Source of the DNA: Alphaproteobacteria bacterium
Lineage (GTDB): Bacteria; Pseudomonadota; Alphaproteobacteria; JAQWUY01
Assembly: GCA_029250225.1 (NCBI GenBank)
Contig: JAQWUY010000005.1
Span: forward strand, 1-43,511
Length of the DNA: 43,511 nucleotides
Direction: 5' to 3'
The first letter of the stretch is position 1. Every line of letters starts with the position of its first letter. Both the position numbers and the translations under genes were made by a program. Shown in pieces: positions 9,636 through 18,854 of the stretch. The notes under the pieces are model-generated. The model was not told where the DNA came from and ran no database searches. It worked only from the letters and a program-made list of their open reading frames with translations.

Positions 9636-10682
9636 TTAAACGGAAGTGTATTTTATGCTTTTTTGCACAAAATCATATTTTTTTTGATCCGTAATTTTAT
9701 CCCATCTAGATAACATTAATTCAGTCTCAACCATAGCTAATAAATTATTGTTTTCATCATTTGCAAGATTAACGGCATTATTAAAATAATCATTAGCAAC
9801 ACCGTACAGCGGTACTTTTAAGGCAATTACGGTAATCAGCAAAGAACCTTGCCAAGTTTTTTTGGTTATTGATTTTTCAATTTTTTTGAATTGTTTTGCT
9901 GTTATTTTATCAACATTTTTTAAAGATTCTAGTAATTCAACCATATAAAAATTTATGTATTTATCTTTTTTAATTTTTTTCCAAATATCAAGAACGCCCT
10001 CAATAGCATCTTCTTGATTATAGTTTAATTTTAATAAGTACAAATTAAATGAATATGTATTTTTTGTTATTCCTTTTAATTTTGCTAAATCCAGAAATGC
10101 CTTAGCCTTATCGAAGCTTTCTTGTTTATAACAATTATGAATATCTATTAATGCCGATGAATCATTGTCTGAATTTAATTGCATAGTTAACTCTTTATTT
10201 ATTTTTTCATTATCATATTTTAATATTTCAATAATAATAAGTTTTTTTAGTGAGGCGCTTAATTCATTATTTTTAATCAATTTTAGCAAAATATAAATTC
10301 TATTGTCCTTATCCTGTAATTTACAATCGATAAATTCATATATATTGCTGTTTTTACCTAATTCACTTTTTATTTTCTTGTTTGTGATTTCTAATAAATT
10401 AATATTTTTTGTTAAAACAGAAGCAACAATATCATCTGTCAAACTTGCCTTTTTTTCTAGTTTGCGTTTATTAAAAAAATTTCTAGGCACATAAAAAAGC
10501 CAATCTATAACTCTGGCAAACTTCCAAATAACGAAAATAAACAATACTATCAACAACACAAATAATGTACTGTGCATATGTATTTCATACCCAATAAAAG
10601 ATAAATCAGTTTTACCTTGTAACGAAGTTATAAAAACAGTTAAGGTTACAATTAATGATAGCTTTAAAAAAAATATAAACAT
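9636..10682 (-). CDS. hemY: HemY-type TPR membrane protein
   Basis: A 348-aa inner-membrane protein of the HemY (porphyrin-associated, non-enzymatic) family. Two transmembrane helices fill the first 65 residues (LKLSLIVTLTVFITSL and STLFVLLIVLFIFVIW), separated by a short loop, in the usual HemY_N layout. The rest is alpha-helical and probably forms TPR-like repeats, with DNCYKQESFDKAKAFL-like helical pairs. Function is poorly defined: the gene is recurrently linked to hemC/hemD but is not the protoporphyrinogen oxidase of the same name. The start is 3 bp after the stop of the Mic60-like gene, so the two are probably co-translated. Sequence is highly diverged; the assignment rests on topology and position. 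Confidence 0.75.
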   Translation of the reverse strand: MFIFFLKLSLIVTLTVFITSLQGKTDLSFIGYEIHMHSTLFVLLIVLFIFVIWKFARVIDWLFYVPRNFFNKRKLEKKASLTDDIVASVLTKNINLLEITNKKIKSELGKNSNIYEFIDCKLQDKDNRIYILLKLIKNNELSASLKKLIIIEILKYDNEKINKELTMQLNSDNDSSALIDIHNCYKQESFDKAKAFLDLAKLKGITKNTYSFNLYLLKLNYNQEDAIEGVLDIWKKIKKDKYINFYMVELLESLKNVDKITAKQFKKIEKSITKKTWQGSLLITVIALKVPLYGVANDYFNNAVNLANDENNNLLAMVETELMLSRWDKITDQKKYDFVQKSIKYTSV

Positions 10683-10685
10683 TAT

Positions 10686-11789
10686 TTATTCCTGTTCTGT
10701 CCAATCAGTTAAAGCATTTAAAGCAACCAATGTATTTTTTCTAGAAATAATTAATTGTTTTAAATTATTAGAGTGTTTTGAGTTCGTTTCTTCAAGCAAA
10801 TCAATAATTTTATCAAAATCATCTTGCTTAACATAATTTATAATGTCTGAAATTTTATCATTGTTTTCTTTCGAACGAATATAAATAGCACCGCTGATTT
10901 TTGCTTTTATTTTTTCCAATGGAGTTTTTGCATTTTTATAATTAATATGCTCAGACAATGCTAGTATATTGTCATTTATGTATTTTATTAACATTTGTTT
11001 TGTATAAATACCAGATTTATTGATTTCTAAAACACTCAATGCTTTTTGCACATCAGGATTATCCGAAGAAATCCCCCTTAATAACAAAGAAAAATCTTCG
11101 CCACTAAGAGCAACGGTGACAATTTGCCTTACTTTTATTACTTTTTCATTGCTAGATTCTAGAATAGAATTCAATCCATCACTGTTTTTCTTGATGACAA
11201 TAGAGCTTTTATCTAGCTCTTGTTGAAACTTATCAATGTTGGTATTTACATCTTTTACAAAAGCCTCAATATTTAAAAACGGTTTTTCGTCATTTTTGCC
11301 CATTTTTATCACTTTTTTGTCCATTTTTGCTGTTTTTTTGTCAAAAATGGCCATTTTTTGCTTAATTTTGTATATTTCACTTTGTAAATTTAAATTACTA
11401 TCAATTTTTGAATTATTGTTAAATTCTGGAAACACAATTCCTCGCCATAAATGGCTTGTTACGGACAATACAACCGCTAAAACAGATAAAAATAAACTAA
11501 GATATAATAGGAAATTATTGTTTTTGGGTTTTTCGGAATTATTTTCGTAATTTTCAGAATTATTTTCGATATTTTCAGTGACCTGCACATCTTCATTGTT
11601 ATTTTTTACATTTTCATCAACATCATTTGTAAATATACCTTGGCCTAATATATCCTCAATGCTTTTTCTTCGCCCAACTGGTATATGATTTCGTTCTTTC
11701 CAGCCCTGAACAGTTGAAACAGCAACTCCAAGTTTGCTAGCCGTAGGACGAATTCCACCTAATTTAGAAATTATTTGTTCAACTTGCAT
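10686..11789 (-). CDS. Mic60/mitofilin-like membrane protein with N-terminal HTH domain
   Basis: This 367-aa protein occupies the hemD-hemY position where alphaproteobacteria carry their Mic60 (mitofilin, COG4223) homologue, a membrane-shaping protein related to the mitochondrial cristae organiser. The first 48 residues form a compact helix-turn-helix-like domain (IISKLGGIRPTASKLGVAV, then TVQGWKERNHIP, then GRRKSIEDIL), a module seen at the N-terminus of such proteins in this class. A low-complexity Asn/Glu linker follows, then one transmembrane helix (about residues 93-114), a Lys/Met-rich coiled-coil segment and a helical periplasmic C-terminal part. Whether the HTH still binds DNA is unknown. 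It is 44 bp downstream of hemD on the same strand. Confidence 0.72.
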   Translation of the reverse strand: MQVEQIISKLGGIRPTASKLGVAVSTVQGWKERNHIPVGRRKSIEDILGQGIFTNDVDENVKNNNEDVQVTENIENNSENYENNSEKPKNNNFLLYLSLFLSVLAVVLSVTSHLWRGIVFPEFNNNSKIDSNLNLQSEIYKIKQKMAIFDKKTAKMDKKVIKMGKNDEKPFLNIEAFVKDVNTNIDKFQQELDKSSIVIKKNSDGLNSILESSNEKVIKVRQIVTVALSGEDFSLLLRGISSDNPDVQKALSVLEINKSGIYTKQMLIKYINDNILALSEHINYKNAKTPLEKIKAKISGAIYIRSKENNDKISDIINYVKQDDFDKIIDLLEETNSKHSNNLKQLIISRKNTLVALNALTDWTEQE

Positions 11790-11833
11790 TAAAAACCGCC
11801 TAACATTGATTTATAAAAATATCTTACAAAATA

Positions 11834-12571
11834 TTAATTTTGAAAATAATCATTTATCTTTTGCATCAAGCTGTCATTAGTAGGTGTTTTTGCAACAACA
11901 ATATCAGCACCGAATCCTGAACATTTTGACGCAACAGCATCACTTAATGAAAATATTACCATACTTCGTACGTACTTGTCTAGTCCGTACGTACGCATAA
12001 GGCGTACAAAGATGTCAGCAGTACGAGGAGACATTAACAGAACTCCTTTTATTTCCTTGTTTTTAATGCTTTTACGCATATCTTCGCTAATATGGTCACA
12101 CGGCAATGCATCATACAAAGGTACGCGTCGTACGCTATAACCAAAACTATCTAATAATGCGCCTAGGTCTTTTGCAACTATACTTCCGGCACTGTGATAC
12201 AGTATACCATTGTTTGGGTTTAAGTTTTCCTTTATAGTGTCGCTTAAATCATTTATATCACCGTTTGCACTAACTACTGACTTAAAGCCATACTCCAATG
12301 CTTGTTGCCTTGTTGCTTCACCAACAGCATAGGCCGGCAAGCTTAAATCTCCTTTGTTTTGTACAAAAGCTCTAATTCCGTTCGCAGATGTAAAAATAAC
12401 GGCTTGGCAATTACTAGTATCTACTTCTTTTTTATGTATTTTAATATCTAGTAAGCTAAAACAAACCGTTTCATAGCCATTATCTTGTAATATTTTTTGT
12501 TGATTTGGGACATCTAGGGCAGGGCGAGTGACCCACAGCTTAACCTTATCTTTTTGTTTTTCTTTTATCAT
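11834..12571 (-). CDS. hemD: Uroporphyrinogen-III synthase
   Basis: HemD cyclises and inverts ring D of hydroxymethylbilane to give uroporphyrinogen III. The 245-aa length is usual, and the recognisable family patterns are VWVTRPALDV (N-terminus), AVIFTSANGIRAFV, AYAVGEATR, and LYHSAGSIVAKDL followed by VRRVPLYDA. HemD proteins are poorly conserved, so the position directly after hemC strengthens the call. The segment at about 11967-12134 is unusually rich in GTACG/CGTAC, coding for the R-T-Y and K-Y-V-R region, and stands out from the AT-rich surroundings. The start ATG at 12571 lies 35 bp after the hemC stop. Confidence 0.9.
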   Translation of the reverse strand: MIKEKQKDKVKLWVTRPALDVPNQQKILQDNGYETVCFSLLDIKIHKKEVDTSNCQAVIFTSANGIRAFVQNKGDLSLPAYAVGEATRQQALEYGFKSVVSANGDINDLSDTIKENLNPNNGILYHSAGSIVAKDLGALLDSFGYSVRRVPLYDALPCDHISEDMRKSIKNKEIKGVLLMSPRTADIFVRLMRTYGLDKYVRSMVIFSLSDAVASKCSGFGADIVVAKTPTNDSLMQKINDYFQN

Positions 12572-12606
12572 TTTTTGTAAAATTTATTTTTTATTTAATC
12601 TAAAAT

Positions 12607-13479
12607 TTAAGATTTTAATTTTATTTGTTCCCCTAATTTATAACAATCTTTTGAAGATTTTACAATTTTTATTTGCTTGTCTACACTCTTGCCAAACTCG
12701 TCACCGTAGAAGGTATGTAATAAAACAGTGCCATCTGTTTTTATATATGCATATGCACCAACAGGGGTTTTACAATCACCATTTACACCAGATAAGAATG
12801 AGCGTTCATAAGACAATTGTAAAAACGAATTTTTATCATTTATTTTTTGTAATAGTTGCTTTATTTTTATATTTGTTTTCAATCCTTGTATCGCAATCGT
12901 GCCTTGCCCTGATGAAGGTATAAAATCAAATTCTGATAATTTTTGCCATTTGTCTGCATTTATTCCAAGTCTGTTTAATCCAGCCATTGCCAAAAATGTT
13001 GCATCGAATTCACCTTGTTCTATTTTCTTTAATCTTGTTTCAACATTACCGCGAATAGATTTTATAACTAAATCATCTCGGATATTTAGTATTTGGCTTT
13101 TTCTTCGTAAAGAACAAGTTCCAATCACAGAGCCAGAAGGGATATTTTCAATTGTATATTTACTTATAAAAACATCACTAACATCTTGGCGGGGTAATGT
13201 CGCGAAAATTTCAGTCCCAACAGCTAATTCAGTTTCCATATCTTTTGCAGAATGAACCGCTATGTCGCACTCTTTATTTATTAATGCTTTATCCAGCTCT
13301 TTACAAAATAAACCCTTACCGCCGATTTCCCAGAGGGGTTTATTCTGTATCTTGTCGCCACTAGATTCTATTTTTATAATTTCAGAAAAAACGCCTATTT
13401 TTTCTAGGGCATTTTTAACTAATTCAGCTTGTTTTAATGCAAGTAAAGACTTTCTTGTGCCTATTTTTATAATATTCAT
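12607..13479 (-). CDS. hemC: Porphobilinogen deaminase (hydroxymethylbilane synthase)
   Basis: HemC joins four porphobilinogens into hydroxymethylbilane, the substrate of the neighbouring HemD. The 290-aa protein starts MNIIKIGTRKSLLALKQAE, has the catalytic-Asp region AVHSAKDME (about residue 80), the arginine-rich CSLRRKSQIL and GNVETRL segments, and NGDCKTPVGAYA with the cysteine that binds the dipyrromethane cofactor. It is the first gene of the long minus-strand run and is divergent from tsaD across 78 bp. No clear Shine-Dalgarno sequence precedes the ATG. Confidence 0.97.
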   Translation of the reverse strand: MNIIKIGTRKSLLALKQAELVKNALEKIGVFSEIIKIESSGDKIQNKPLWEIGGKGLFCKELDKALINKECDIAVHSAKDMETELAVGTEIFATLPRQDVSDVFISKYTIENIPSGSVIGTCSLRRKSQILNIRDDLVIKSIRGNVETRLKKIEQGEFDATFLAMAGLNRLGINADKWQKLSEFDFIPSSGQGTIAIQGLKTNIKIKQLLQKINDKNSFLQLSYERSFLSGVNGDCKTPVGAYAYIKTDGTVLLHTFYGDEFGKSVDKQIKIVKSSKDCYKLGEQIKLKS

Positions 13480-13557
13480 AATACATGTTTAAAATATTTT
13501 TAATATTTTTGCTATATATTTTTAGATTTTATTATTAATTTATGATATTTTTCATAT

Positions 13558-14601
13558 ATGAAAAAATATGTTTTAGGAATTGAAAGCTCTTGTGACGAAA
13601 CAGCTGTAAGTGTTGTAAGTGATGATAAAAAAATACTCTCTAATGTTGTGTATTCACAAATAAAAGAACACAAAGATTTTGGCGGAGTAGTTCCTGAAAT
13701 TGCAGCTCGCTCACATCTAGATTCAATATCTTGGGTAATAAAACAGGCAATGTTAGAAGCCAACATCACATTTAAAGATTTATCAGCTGTGGCCGGTGTT
13801 TCAGGCCCTGGTTTGATAGGTGGTTTATTAGTTGGTATGCAATCAGCAAAGGCAATAGCTTTTGCAAATGACATTCCATTTATTGCCATTAACCACCTAG
13901 AAGCTCACGCATTAACAGCTAGATTAACAAATGATGTATCATTTCCATTTTTACTATTATTGGTATCTGGCGGACATACACAAATACTTCAAGTAAATGG
14001 GGTTGGTGATTATAAGGTTATTGGAAAAACTCTTGATGATGCGGTTGGTGAGGCATTTGATAAAACAGCAAAAATATTAAATATAGGTTATCCTGGTGGC
14101 CCTGAACTAGAAAAGCGCGCGAAGCTTGGAAATCCAAATAATATTAAATTACCTAGCCCTATGGTTGGTAAACAAAATTGTGATTTTTCGTTTTCGGGTT
14201 TAAAAACTCGCGTTCGTCATTTATATGATGAAAATAAAAATAATATTGATCAAGAATATATAAATGATATGTGCGCATCATTTCAGGTTGCTGTTGCCAA
14301 GTCTATTAATAATAGATTAGAAAAATCTTTTAAAATATTTAGAAAAAACAAAGAGAACAAAAAGTATGATTTTGTTATTGCTGGTGGTGTTGCTAGTAAT
14401 TTATATTTAAGAGATGAAATCAAAAAATTATGTGAAAAAAATAATTTTGAATTTAATGCTCCGCCTGTAAATTTATGTACAGATAATGGAGTAATGATTG
14501 CTTGGGCTGGGGTTGAAAACTTAAAAGTAAATAATTTTTCTAGCTTTGATATGCCTGCTAATCCAAGATGGAATTTAGAGGAGTTAAAAAATGAAAAATA
14601 A
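13558..14601 (+). CDS. tsaD: tRNA N6-adenosine threonylcarbamoyltransferase TsaD
   Basis: TsaD transfers the threonylcarbamoyl group to A37 of ANN-decoding tRNAs, working with TsaB and the ATPase TsaE (encoded here at 9130-9609). The 347-aa sequence has the ASKHA-fold start VLGIESSCDETAVSVV, the Fe/Zn-binding HLEAHALTAR (HxxxH, about residue 112), LLVSGGHTQ, and FVIAGGVASN with the C-terminal CTDNGVMIAWAG. It is the first gene of a plus-strand pair with gpsA, which overlaps its end by 11 bp. It is divergent from hemC, as in many alphaproteobacteria. Confidence 0.97.
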   Translation: MKKYVLGIESSCDETAVSVVSDDKKILSNVVYSQIKEHKDFGGVVPEIAARSHLDSISWVIKQAMLEANITFKDLSAVAGVSGPGLIGGLLVGMQSAKAIAFANDIPFIAINHLEAHALTARLTNDVSFPFLLLLVSGGHTQILQVNGVGDYKVIGKTLDDAVGEAFDKTAKILNIGYPGGPELEKRAKLGNPNNIKLPSPMVGKQNCDFSFSGLKTRVRHLYDENKNNIDQEYINDMCASFQVAVAKSINNRLEKSFKIFRKNKENKKYDFVIAGGVASNLYLRDEIKKLCEKNNFEFNAPPVNLCTDNGVMIAWAGVENLKVNNFSSFDMPANPRWNLEELKNEK

Positions 14602-15550
14602 GAATATCTGTATAGTTGGTGCTGGGGCTTGGGGAACAGCTATTGCAAAACAAATTTCTAGGAATGGACATAATGTTATTTTATATTGTCGCGAACCTAA
14701 CTTAGTTGATGAAATAAATAAAAAACAAGAAAATAAACAATATCTACCGACTATTAAACTTGAAAAAACTAAGGCAACAAATGATATTTCAATTACAGAG
14801 CAATCAGATATAATTTTTATGACAACTCCATCACAATATATGCGAAGTGTTTTAGAAAAAATGAAAATAAATAAAACTGCTGAAATAGTTATATGTTGTA
14901 AAGGTATTGAAAATGAAACACTTGATAGTATGGAAACAATAGTAAAAAAACATTTTCCAGATAACAATGTAGTGATACTTTCAGGCCCAACATTTGCGAT
15001 TGAAGTTGCAAAAGGATTGCCGACAATTGCAACACTAGCGGGCAAGAATTTAAAGAATATAGAATCTATTTTATCATCAAAAAATTTACGCCTTTATAAT
15101 TCCGATGATGTTATTGGGGTTGAAATGCTAGGAACCATTAAAAATGTTATAGCTATCGCCTGTGGTATTATTGCAGGTAAAAAACTAGGTGATAATGCAA
15201 AAGCATCATTAATCACAAGAGGGATAGCTGAAAGTATAAAATTGTGTGTTGTAATGGGAGGTAGTGAAAAAACAGTATTAGGGCCAGCCGGTATAGGTGA
15301 TTTAATATTGACAGCCTCATCAATTCAATCAAGAAATATGTCACTTGGGTATGAACTAGGACAAGGCAAATCAATAGATGATATTTTAAAATCAAGAAAA
15401 ACCGTTGCAGAAGGGATTGCAAACACTAAGTCAATAGTTGCAATTGCTAAAAAGAATAATATTGAAATGCCAATATGTAATTCCGTATACAATATTATTT
15501 ACAATAATAGTGATATAGACAAAGAAATTAAATATTTACTAATTCGATAA
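14591..15550 (+). CDS. gpsA: NAD(P)H-dependent glycerol-3-phosphate dehydrogenase
   Basis: GpsA reduces dihydroxyacetone phosphate to sn-glycerol-3-phosphate for phospholipid synthesis. The 319-aa protein has the Rossmann signature VGAGAWGTAIAKQI at the N-terminus, the second-half motifs CCKGIE and LSGPTFAIEVA, the catalytic-lysine region LGTIKNVIAIACGI, and the C-terminal GPAGIGDLILTA and SRNMSLG segments. Its ATG lies inside the last codons of tsaD. Its stop is one base from the stop of the convergent rho gene, leaving no space for a dedicated terminator. Confidence 0.97.
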   Translation: MKNKNICIVGAGAWGTAIAKQISRNGHNVILYCREPNLVDEINKKQENKQYLPTIKLEKTKATNDISITEQSDIIFMTTPSQYMRSVLEKMKINKTAEIVICCKGIENETLDSMETIVKKHFPDNNVVILSGPTFAIEVAKGLPTIATLAGKNLKNIESILSSKNLRLYNSDDVIGVEMLGTIKNVIAIACGIIAGKKLGDNAKASLITRGIAESIKLCVVMGGSEKTVLGPAGIGDLILTASSIQSRNMSLGYELGQGKSIDDILKSRKTVAEGIANTKSIVAIAKKNNIEMPICNSVYNIIYNNSDIDKEIKYLLIR

Positions 15551-15551
15551 A

Positions 15552-16814
15552 TTAGTTTTTACCCATACTATTAAAGAAATCGTCATTATTTTTAGTGTAT
15601 TTTAATTTATCGGTGATAAATTCTAGTGCATCGGCAGAATTTTGAGGTAATATGCGTCTAAGTACCCACATTTTAGATAATTTTTCTTTTACAACTAATA
15701 AGTCTTCTTTTCTTGTGCCTGATTTTTCAACATCAATGGCAGGGAATGTTCTTTTATCTGCAATTTTACGATCAAGAACAAGTTCTGAGTTACCTGTACC
15801 TTTAAATTCTTCAAATATTACCTCGTCCATTCTTGAACCAGTTTCAATTAATGCAGTAGATATTATTGTTAAAGAACCGCCTTCTTCTATGTTTCTTGCA
15901 GCACCAAAAAATCTTTTTGGTCTTTGTAGTGCGAAAGCATCAACACCACCTGTTAAAACCTTACCAGATGAAGGTATTACAGTATTGTAAGCACGGCCAA
16001 GTCTTGTAATTGAATCTAGTAGTATAACAACATCTTTTTTTGCTTCTACTAATCTTTTAGCTTTTTGTAGCACCATTTCAGATACCTGTACGTGTCTACC
16101 AGCAGGCTCATCAAATGTAGATGAAACAACTTCACCTTTAACAGATCTTTGCATATCTGTTACTTCTTCTGGTCTTTCATCTATCAATAACACCATTAGT
16201 ATAACTTCAGGATGATTTTCAGTAATAGAGTAAGCTATATTTTGCATAACTGTTGTTTTACCAGTTCTAGGAGGGGCAACAATTAATGATCTTTGGCCTT
16301 TGCCGATAGGAGCAACAAGTTCAATAACACGAGTTGTTAAATCTTTTTTACCAGTATTATCGTTTTCTACTTCTAAGTTAAGTTTTTCATTTGGATATAA
16401 AGGAGTTAAATTATCGAAATTTACACGATGTTTAGTTTTTTCAGGATTATCAAAATTTACTTTGTTAGTAACTTTTAAACCAAAATATTTTTCACCTTCT
16501 CTTGGTGGGGAAATTTCACCTTCAATAGTATCGCCTGTTCTTAAACTATTTTTACGAATTTGATTTGGTGAAACATAGATGTCATCAGGTCCAGCCAGAT
16601 AGTTTGATTCTACAGATCTTAAAAATCCAAATCCATCATTTAATACTTCAAGTACGCCTTCGCCATAAATTGGCTTTCCTCTTTCAGCCTCAGATTTTAA
16701 TATTGCATATATTTGTTCTTGCTTTCTTAATGAAGCAGGATTTTCAATATTCATCTGTTCTGCTTTTTCAAGTAATTCATTTGGTTTTAATTGTTTTAAT
16801 TCTTTGATATGCAT
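15552..16814 (-). CDS. rho: Transcription termination factor Rho
   Basis: Rho is the hexameric RNA-dependent ATPase that terminates transcripts. The 420-aa protein has the N-terminal helical domain ([20 protein letters not shown]), the cold-shock-like RNA-binding fold with GFGFLRS, P-loop APPRTGKTT (about residue 180), Walker [17 protein letters not shown], the Q-loop [11 protein letters not shown], and the arginine-finger region [12 protein letters not shown]-like sequence. An AAAAGGG Shine-Dalgarno lies 7 nt before the ATG. rho-hemJ-hemE next to the origin is a conserved alphaproteobacterial order. The 138-bp gap upstream is A/T-only-like and shows no further gene. Confidence 0.98.
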   Translation of the reverse strand: MHIKELKQLKPNELLEKAEQMNIENPASLRKQEQIYAILKSEAERGKPIYGEGVLEVLNDGFGFLRSVESNYLAGPDDIYVSPNQIRKNSLRTGDTIEGEISPPREGEKYFGLKVTNKVNFDNPEKTKHRVNFDNLTPLYPNEKLNLEVENDNTGKKDLTTRVIELVAPIGKGQRSLIVAPPRTGKTTVMQNIAYSITENHPEVILMVLLIDERPEEVTDMQRSVKGEVVSSTFDEPAGRHVQVSEMVLQKAKRLVEAKKDVVILLDSITRLGRAYNTVIPSSGKVLTGGVDAFALQRPKRFFGAARNIEEGGSLTIISTALIETGSRMDEVIFEEFKGTGNSELVLDRKIADKRTFPAIDVEKSGTRKEDLLVVKEKLSKMWVLRRILPQNSADALEFITDKLKYTKNNDDFFNSMGKN

Positions 16815-16952
16815 ATAGGAACCCTTTTAAGATAAAATTTAGTAATACTTAGGTTAATAGAGAATGTTCATTATTTATAAATAATTGTATTTTTTTTCTT
16901 TATTTTTTTATTGATTAATAAACAATATATTATTTTTATAAAATAATGTCAA

Positions 16953-17384
16953 TTAATAATATTTATGATAAGCGCTTGCTACAATTATAATTAGTAAAAC
17001 TGTTGGTACTTCGTTTATAAATCTAAAATATTTTTCAGAAAATTTATTTTTATTTTTTTTAAAATCATTTAAATGTTTTGTTAATAAGAAATGGTATAAT
17101 ACCAATAAAACAACACAATGAAATTTTATAGAAAACCATAGTGGGAATGACCAACCAATAACAAAAATTTTCAAATATAAACCCGTTAATAAAGCAACTA
17201 TCATTGCGGGATACATAATGTAATAATGTAATTTATATTCCATTATTTTAAAGGTTTTGCTGGTGGTTAATTCAATATTTTTATCACTATGGTAGACGAA
17301 CAATCTTGGTAAATAGAACAAACCTGCAAACCAAGAAACTATAGCTACCATATGAATTGATTTTACTGTTAAATAATATTCCAT
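16953..17384 (-). CDS. hemJ: Protoporphyrinogen oxidase HemJ
   Basis: HemJ is the heme-binding integral membrane protoporphyrinogen IX oxidase used by many proteobacteria that lack HemG and HemY enzymes. The 143-aa protein has four predicted membrane helices, the N-terminal KSIHMVAIVSWFAGLFYLPR with the conserved histidine, YHS, and the MYPAMIVALLTG helix, all typical. A TTG one codon upstream (17387) could also serve as start; ATG at 17384 is preferred because it is the standard start codon. An AAAAGGA sequence lies about 16 nt upstream, which is far. It is between rho and hemE on the same strand. Confidence 0.92.
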   Translation of the reverse strand: MEYYLTVKSIHMVAIVSWFAGLFYLPRLFVYHSDKNIELTTSKTFKIMEYKLHYYIMYPAMIVALLTGLYLKIFVIGWSFPLWFSIKFHCVVLLVLYHFLLTKHLNDFKKNKNKFSEKYFRFINEVPTVLLIIIVASAYHKYY

Positions 17385-17464
17385 CAAATATATTATTGTA
17401 TCCTTTTAAATAAAAAGTCAACATTTTTGATAAAAATAATTTTATGGAAAAATTGTATTTAATG

Positions 17465-18532
17465 TTATCTCTTGTATTCCCTTACGGTTTTAACTAAAAA
17501 CTCAACATTTTTGATAGGGGTGTCTTTATCAATACCGTGTCCTAAGTTAAAAATATGTGGAACATTTTTAAATAAATCTAGGATTTCTATAATTTCTTTT
17601 TCTAAATTAATTCCAGTTTTTAGTGTTTTACTACTTAAACAACCTTGAATTACTTTATTTTTAGGTAAATTATTTAAAATATATTCTTTATCAATTGTCT
17701 CCTCCAAAGAGATACAATCTATACCTGAATCATTAATAAGTAAAAGTGTTTTTTCATTATTATTTTCATTTTTATATTTTTTTTGAAACCCTATTATAGG
17801 TATATCAGGATAAACTAATCTAACATTTTTAACTATTTCTTTGGTAGGGTTAAGTGAATATTTAATATAATCATCACCTTGTAAAAAACCAGCCCAAGAA
17901 TCAAATATTTGTATTGCTTCACTACCTGCTTTTATCTGCATAATTAAATGTTCAGAAATAGTGTAAATCAATAAATCAAATATTTTTTTAGTGAATTGTT
18001 CATCATTGTTTAACTTATTTAAACAAATATTCAAATCCTGATTAGATTTACCAAGCAACATATATGTAATTATAGTCCAAGGAGCACCTGCAAAACCAAT
18101 TAATGTAGTTTTTTTTGGCAATTTACTTTTTAAATTATCTATTGTTTCATAAACAGGATTCAACTTGTTTAAAAAATTATCTAAATTACTAGGGATTAAT
18201 TTATTTAAATCTTGAATATCATCGATAACTTCAAGTAATGGTCCAGATCCTTCAATAAAATCAACTTTTTGTCCTAATGCATCTGGAATAACTAAAATAT
18301 CACTAAATACAATACTAGCATCAAAATCAAATCTATTAATAGGTTGTAATGATACCTCAGTTGCAAGTTTTGGGTTATAACAAAGATTCAAGAATGATCC
18401 TGATTTTTTTCTAATTTCGTGGTATTCCGGCAAATATCTACCTGCTTGACGCATTAACCAAATCGGGCGGGCTGAATCTTTAACAATATTTCCGCCGAGT
18501 GTTTCAATCACTAATTTTGAATCTTTTAACAT
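17465..18532 (-). CDS. hemE: Uroporphyrinogen decarboxylase
   Basis: HemE removes four carboxyl groups from uroporphyrinogen III to form coproporphyrinogen III, the substrate of HemN (40454-41800). The 355-aa length fits, and the URO-D signatures RPIWLMRQAGRYLPEY (substrate-binding arginine) and GFAGAPWTIITYML are intact, with IFDSWAGFL in the middle and NLGHGIDKDTP at the C-terminus. It is the first gene on the left of the probable origin and is transcribed away from it. In Caulobacter and Rickettsia hemE likewise flanks the origin. Confidence 0.98.
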   Translation of the reverse strand: MLKDSKLVIETLGGNIVKDSARPIWLMRQAGRYLPEYHEIRKKSGSFLNLCYNPKLATEVSLQPINRFDFDASIVFSDILVIPDALGQKVDFIEGSGPLLEVIDDIQDLNKLIPSNLDNFLNKLNPVYETIDNLKSKLPKKTTLIGFAGAPWTIITYMLLGKSNQDLNICLNKLNNDEQFTKKIFDLLIYTISEHLIMQIKAGSEAIQIFDSWAGFLQGDDYIKYSLNPTKEIVKNVRLVYPDIPIIGFQKKYKNENNNEKTLLLINDSGIDCISLEETIDKEYILNNLPKNKVIQGCLSSKTLKTGINLEKEIIEILDLFKNVPHIFNLGHGIDKDTPIKNVEFLVKTVREYKR

Positions 18533-18854
18533 TTATTTTTAAACCTATAACAATATACTATAATATATTTAATAAAATAACATTAGTAATAATGCTATGT
18601 ATAATACTAATTAAATTTTATCAACAGGTTATTAACATATTATTAGTGTAATTAAAAACAAATAATATTATTAAAAACAATGTTTTACAAGAATTATTAA
18701 CATTTTGAAAGTAAACCGGTATAAAATTACTAACATGTGTATAAAAAATATGAAAAAATCGAGATAATATGTTAGTGAAAGTTATCCACAATTTTATACA
18801 TATTATTTCAACAACATTTTACAAACTTTATAAAATAGTGCATAATATTTAATT
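18533..18854. other. oriC: Probable chromosomal replication origin (oriC)
   Basis: This 322-bp gene-free, very AT-rich segment lies between hemE and ppsR. It holds a perfect DnaA box TTATCCACA at 18782-18790, TTATACACA on the minus strand at 18736-18744, and near-matches TTATCAACA (18618-18626), TTATTAACA (18629-18637 and 18694-18702), TTACTAACA (18727-18735) and TTATACATA (18794-18802). The flanking part at 18541-18615 is almost pure A/T and could be the unwinding element. hemE points left and ppsR points right, and most genes on each side read away from this gap. The hemE-origin arrangement is established for Caulobacter and was noted for Rickettsia. I see no clear CtrA-type paired TTAA site. 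Confidence 0.75.
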
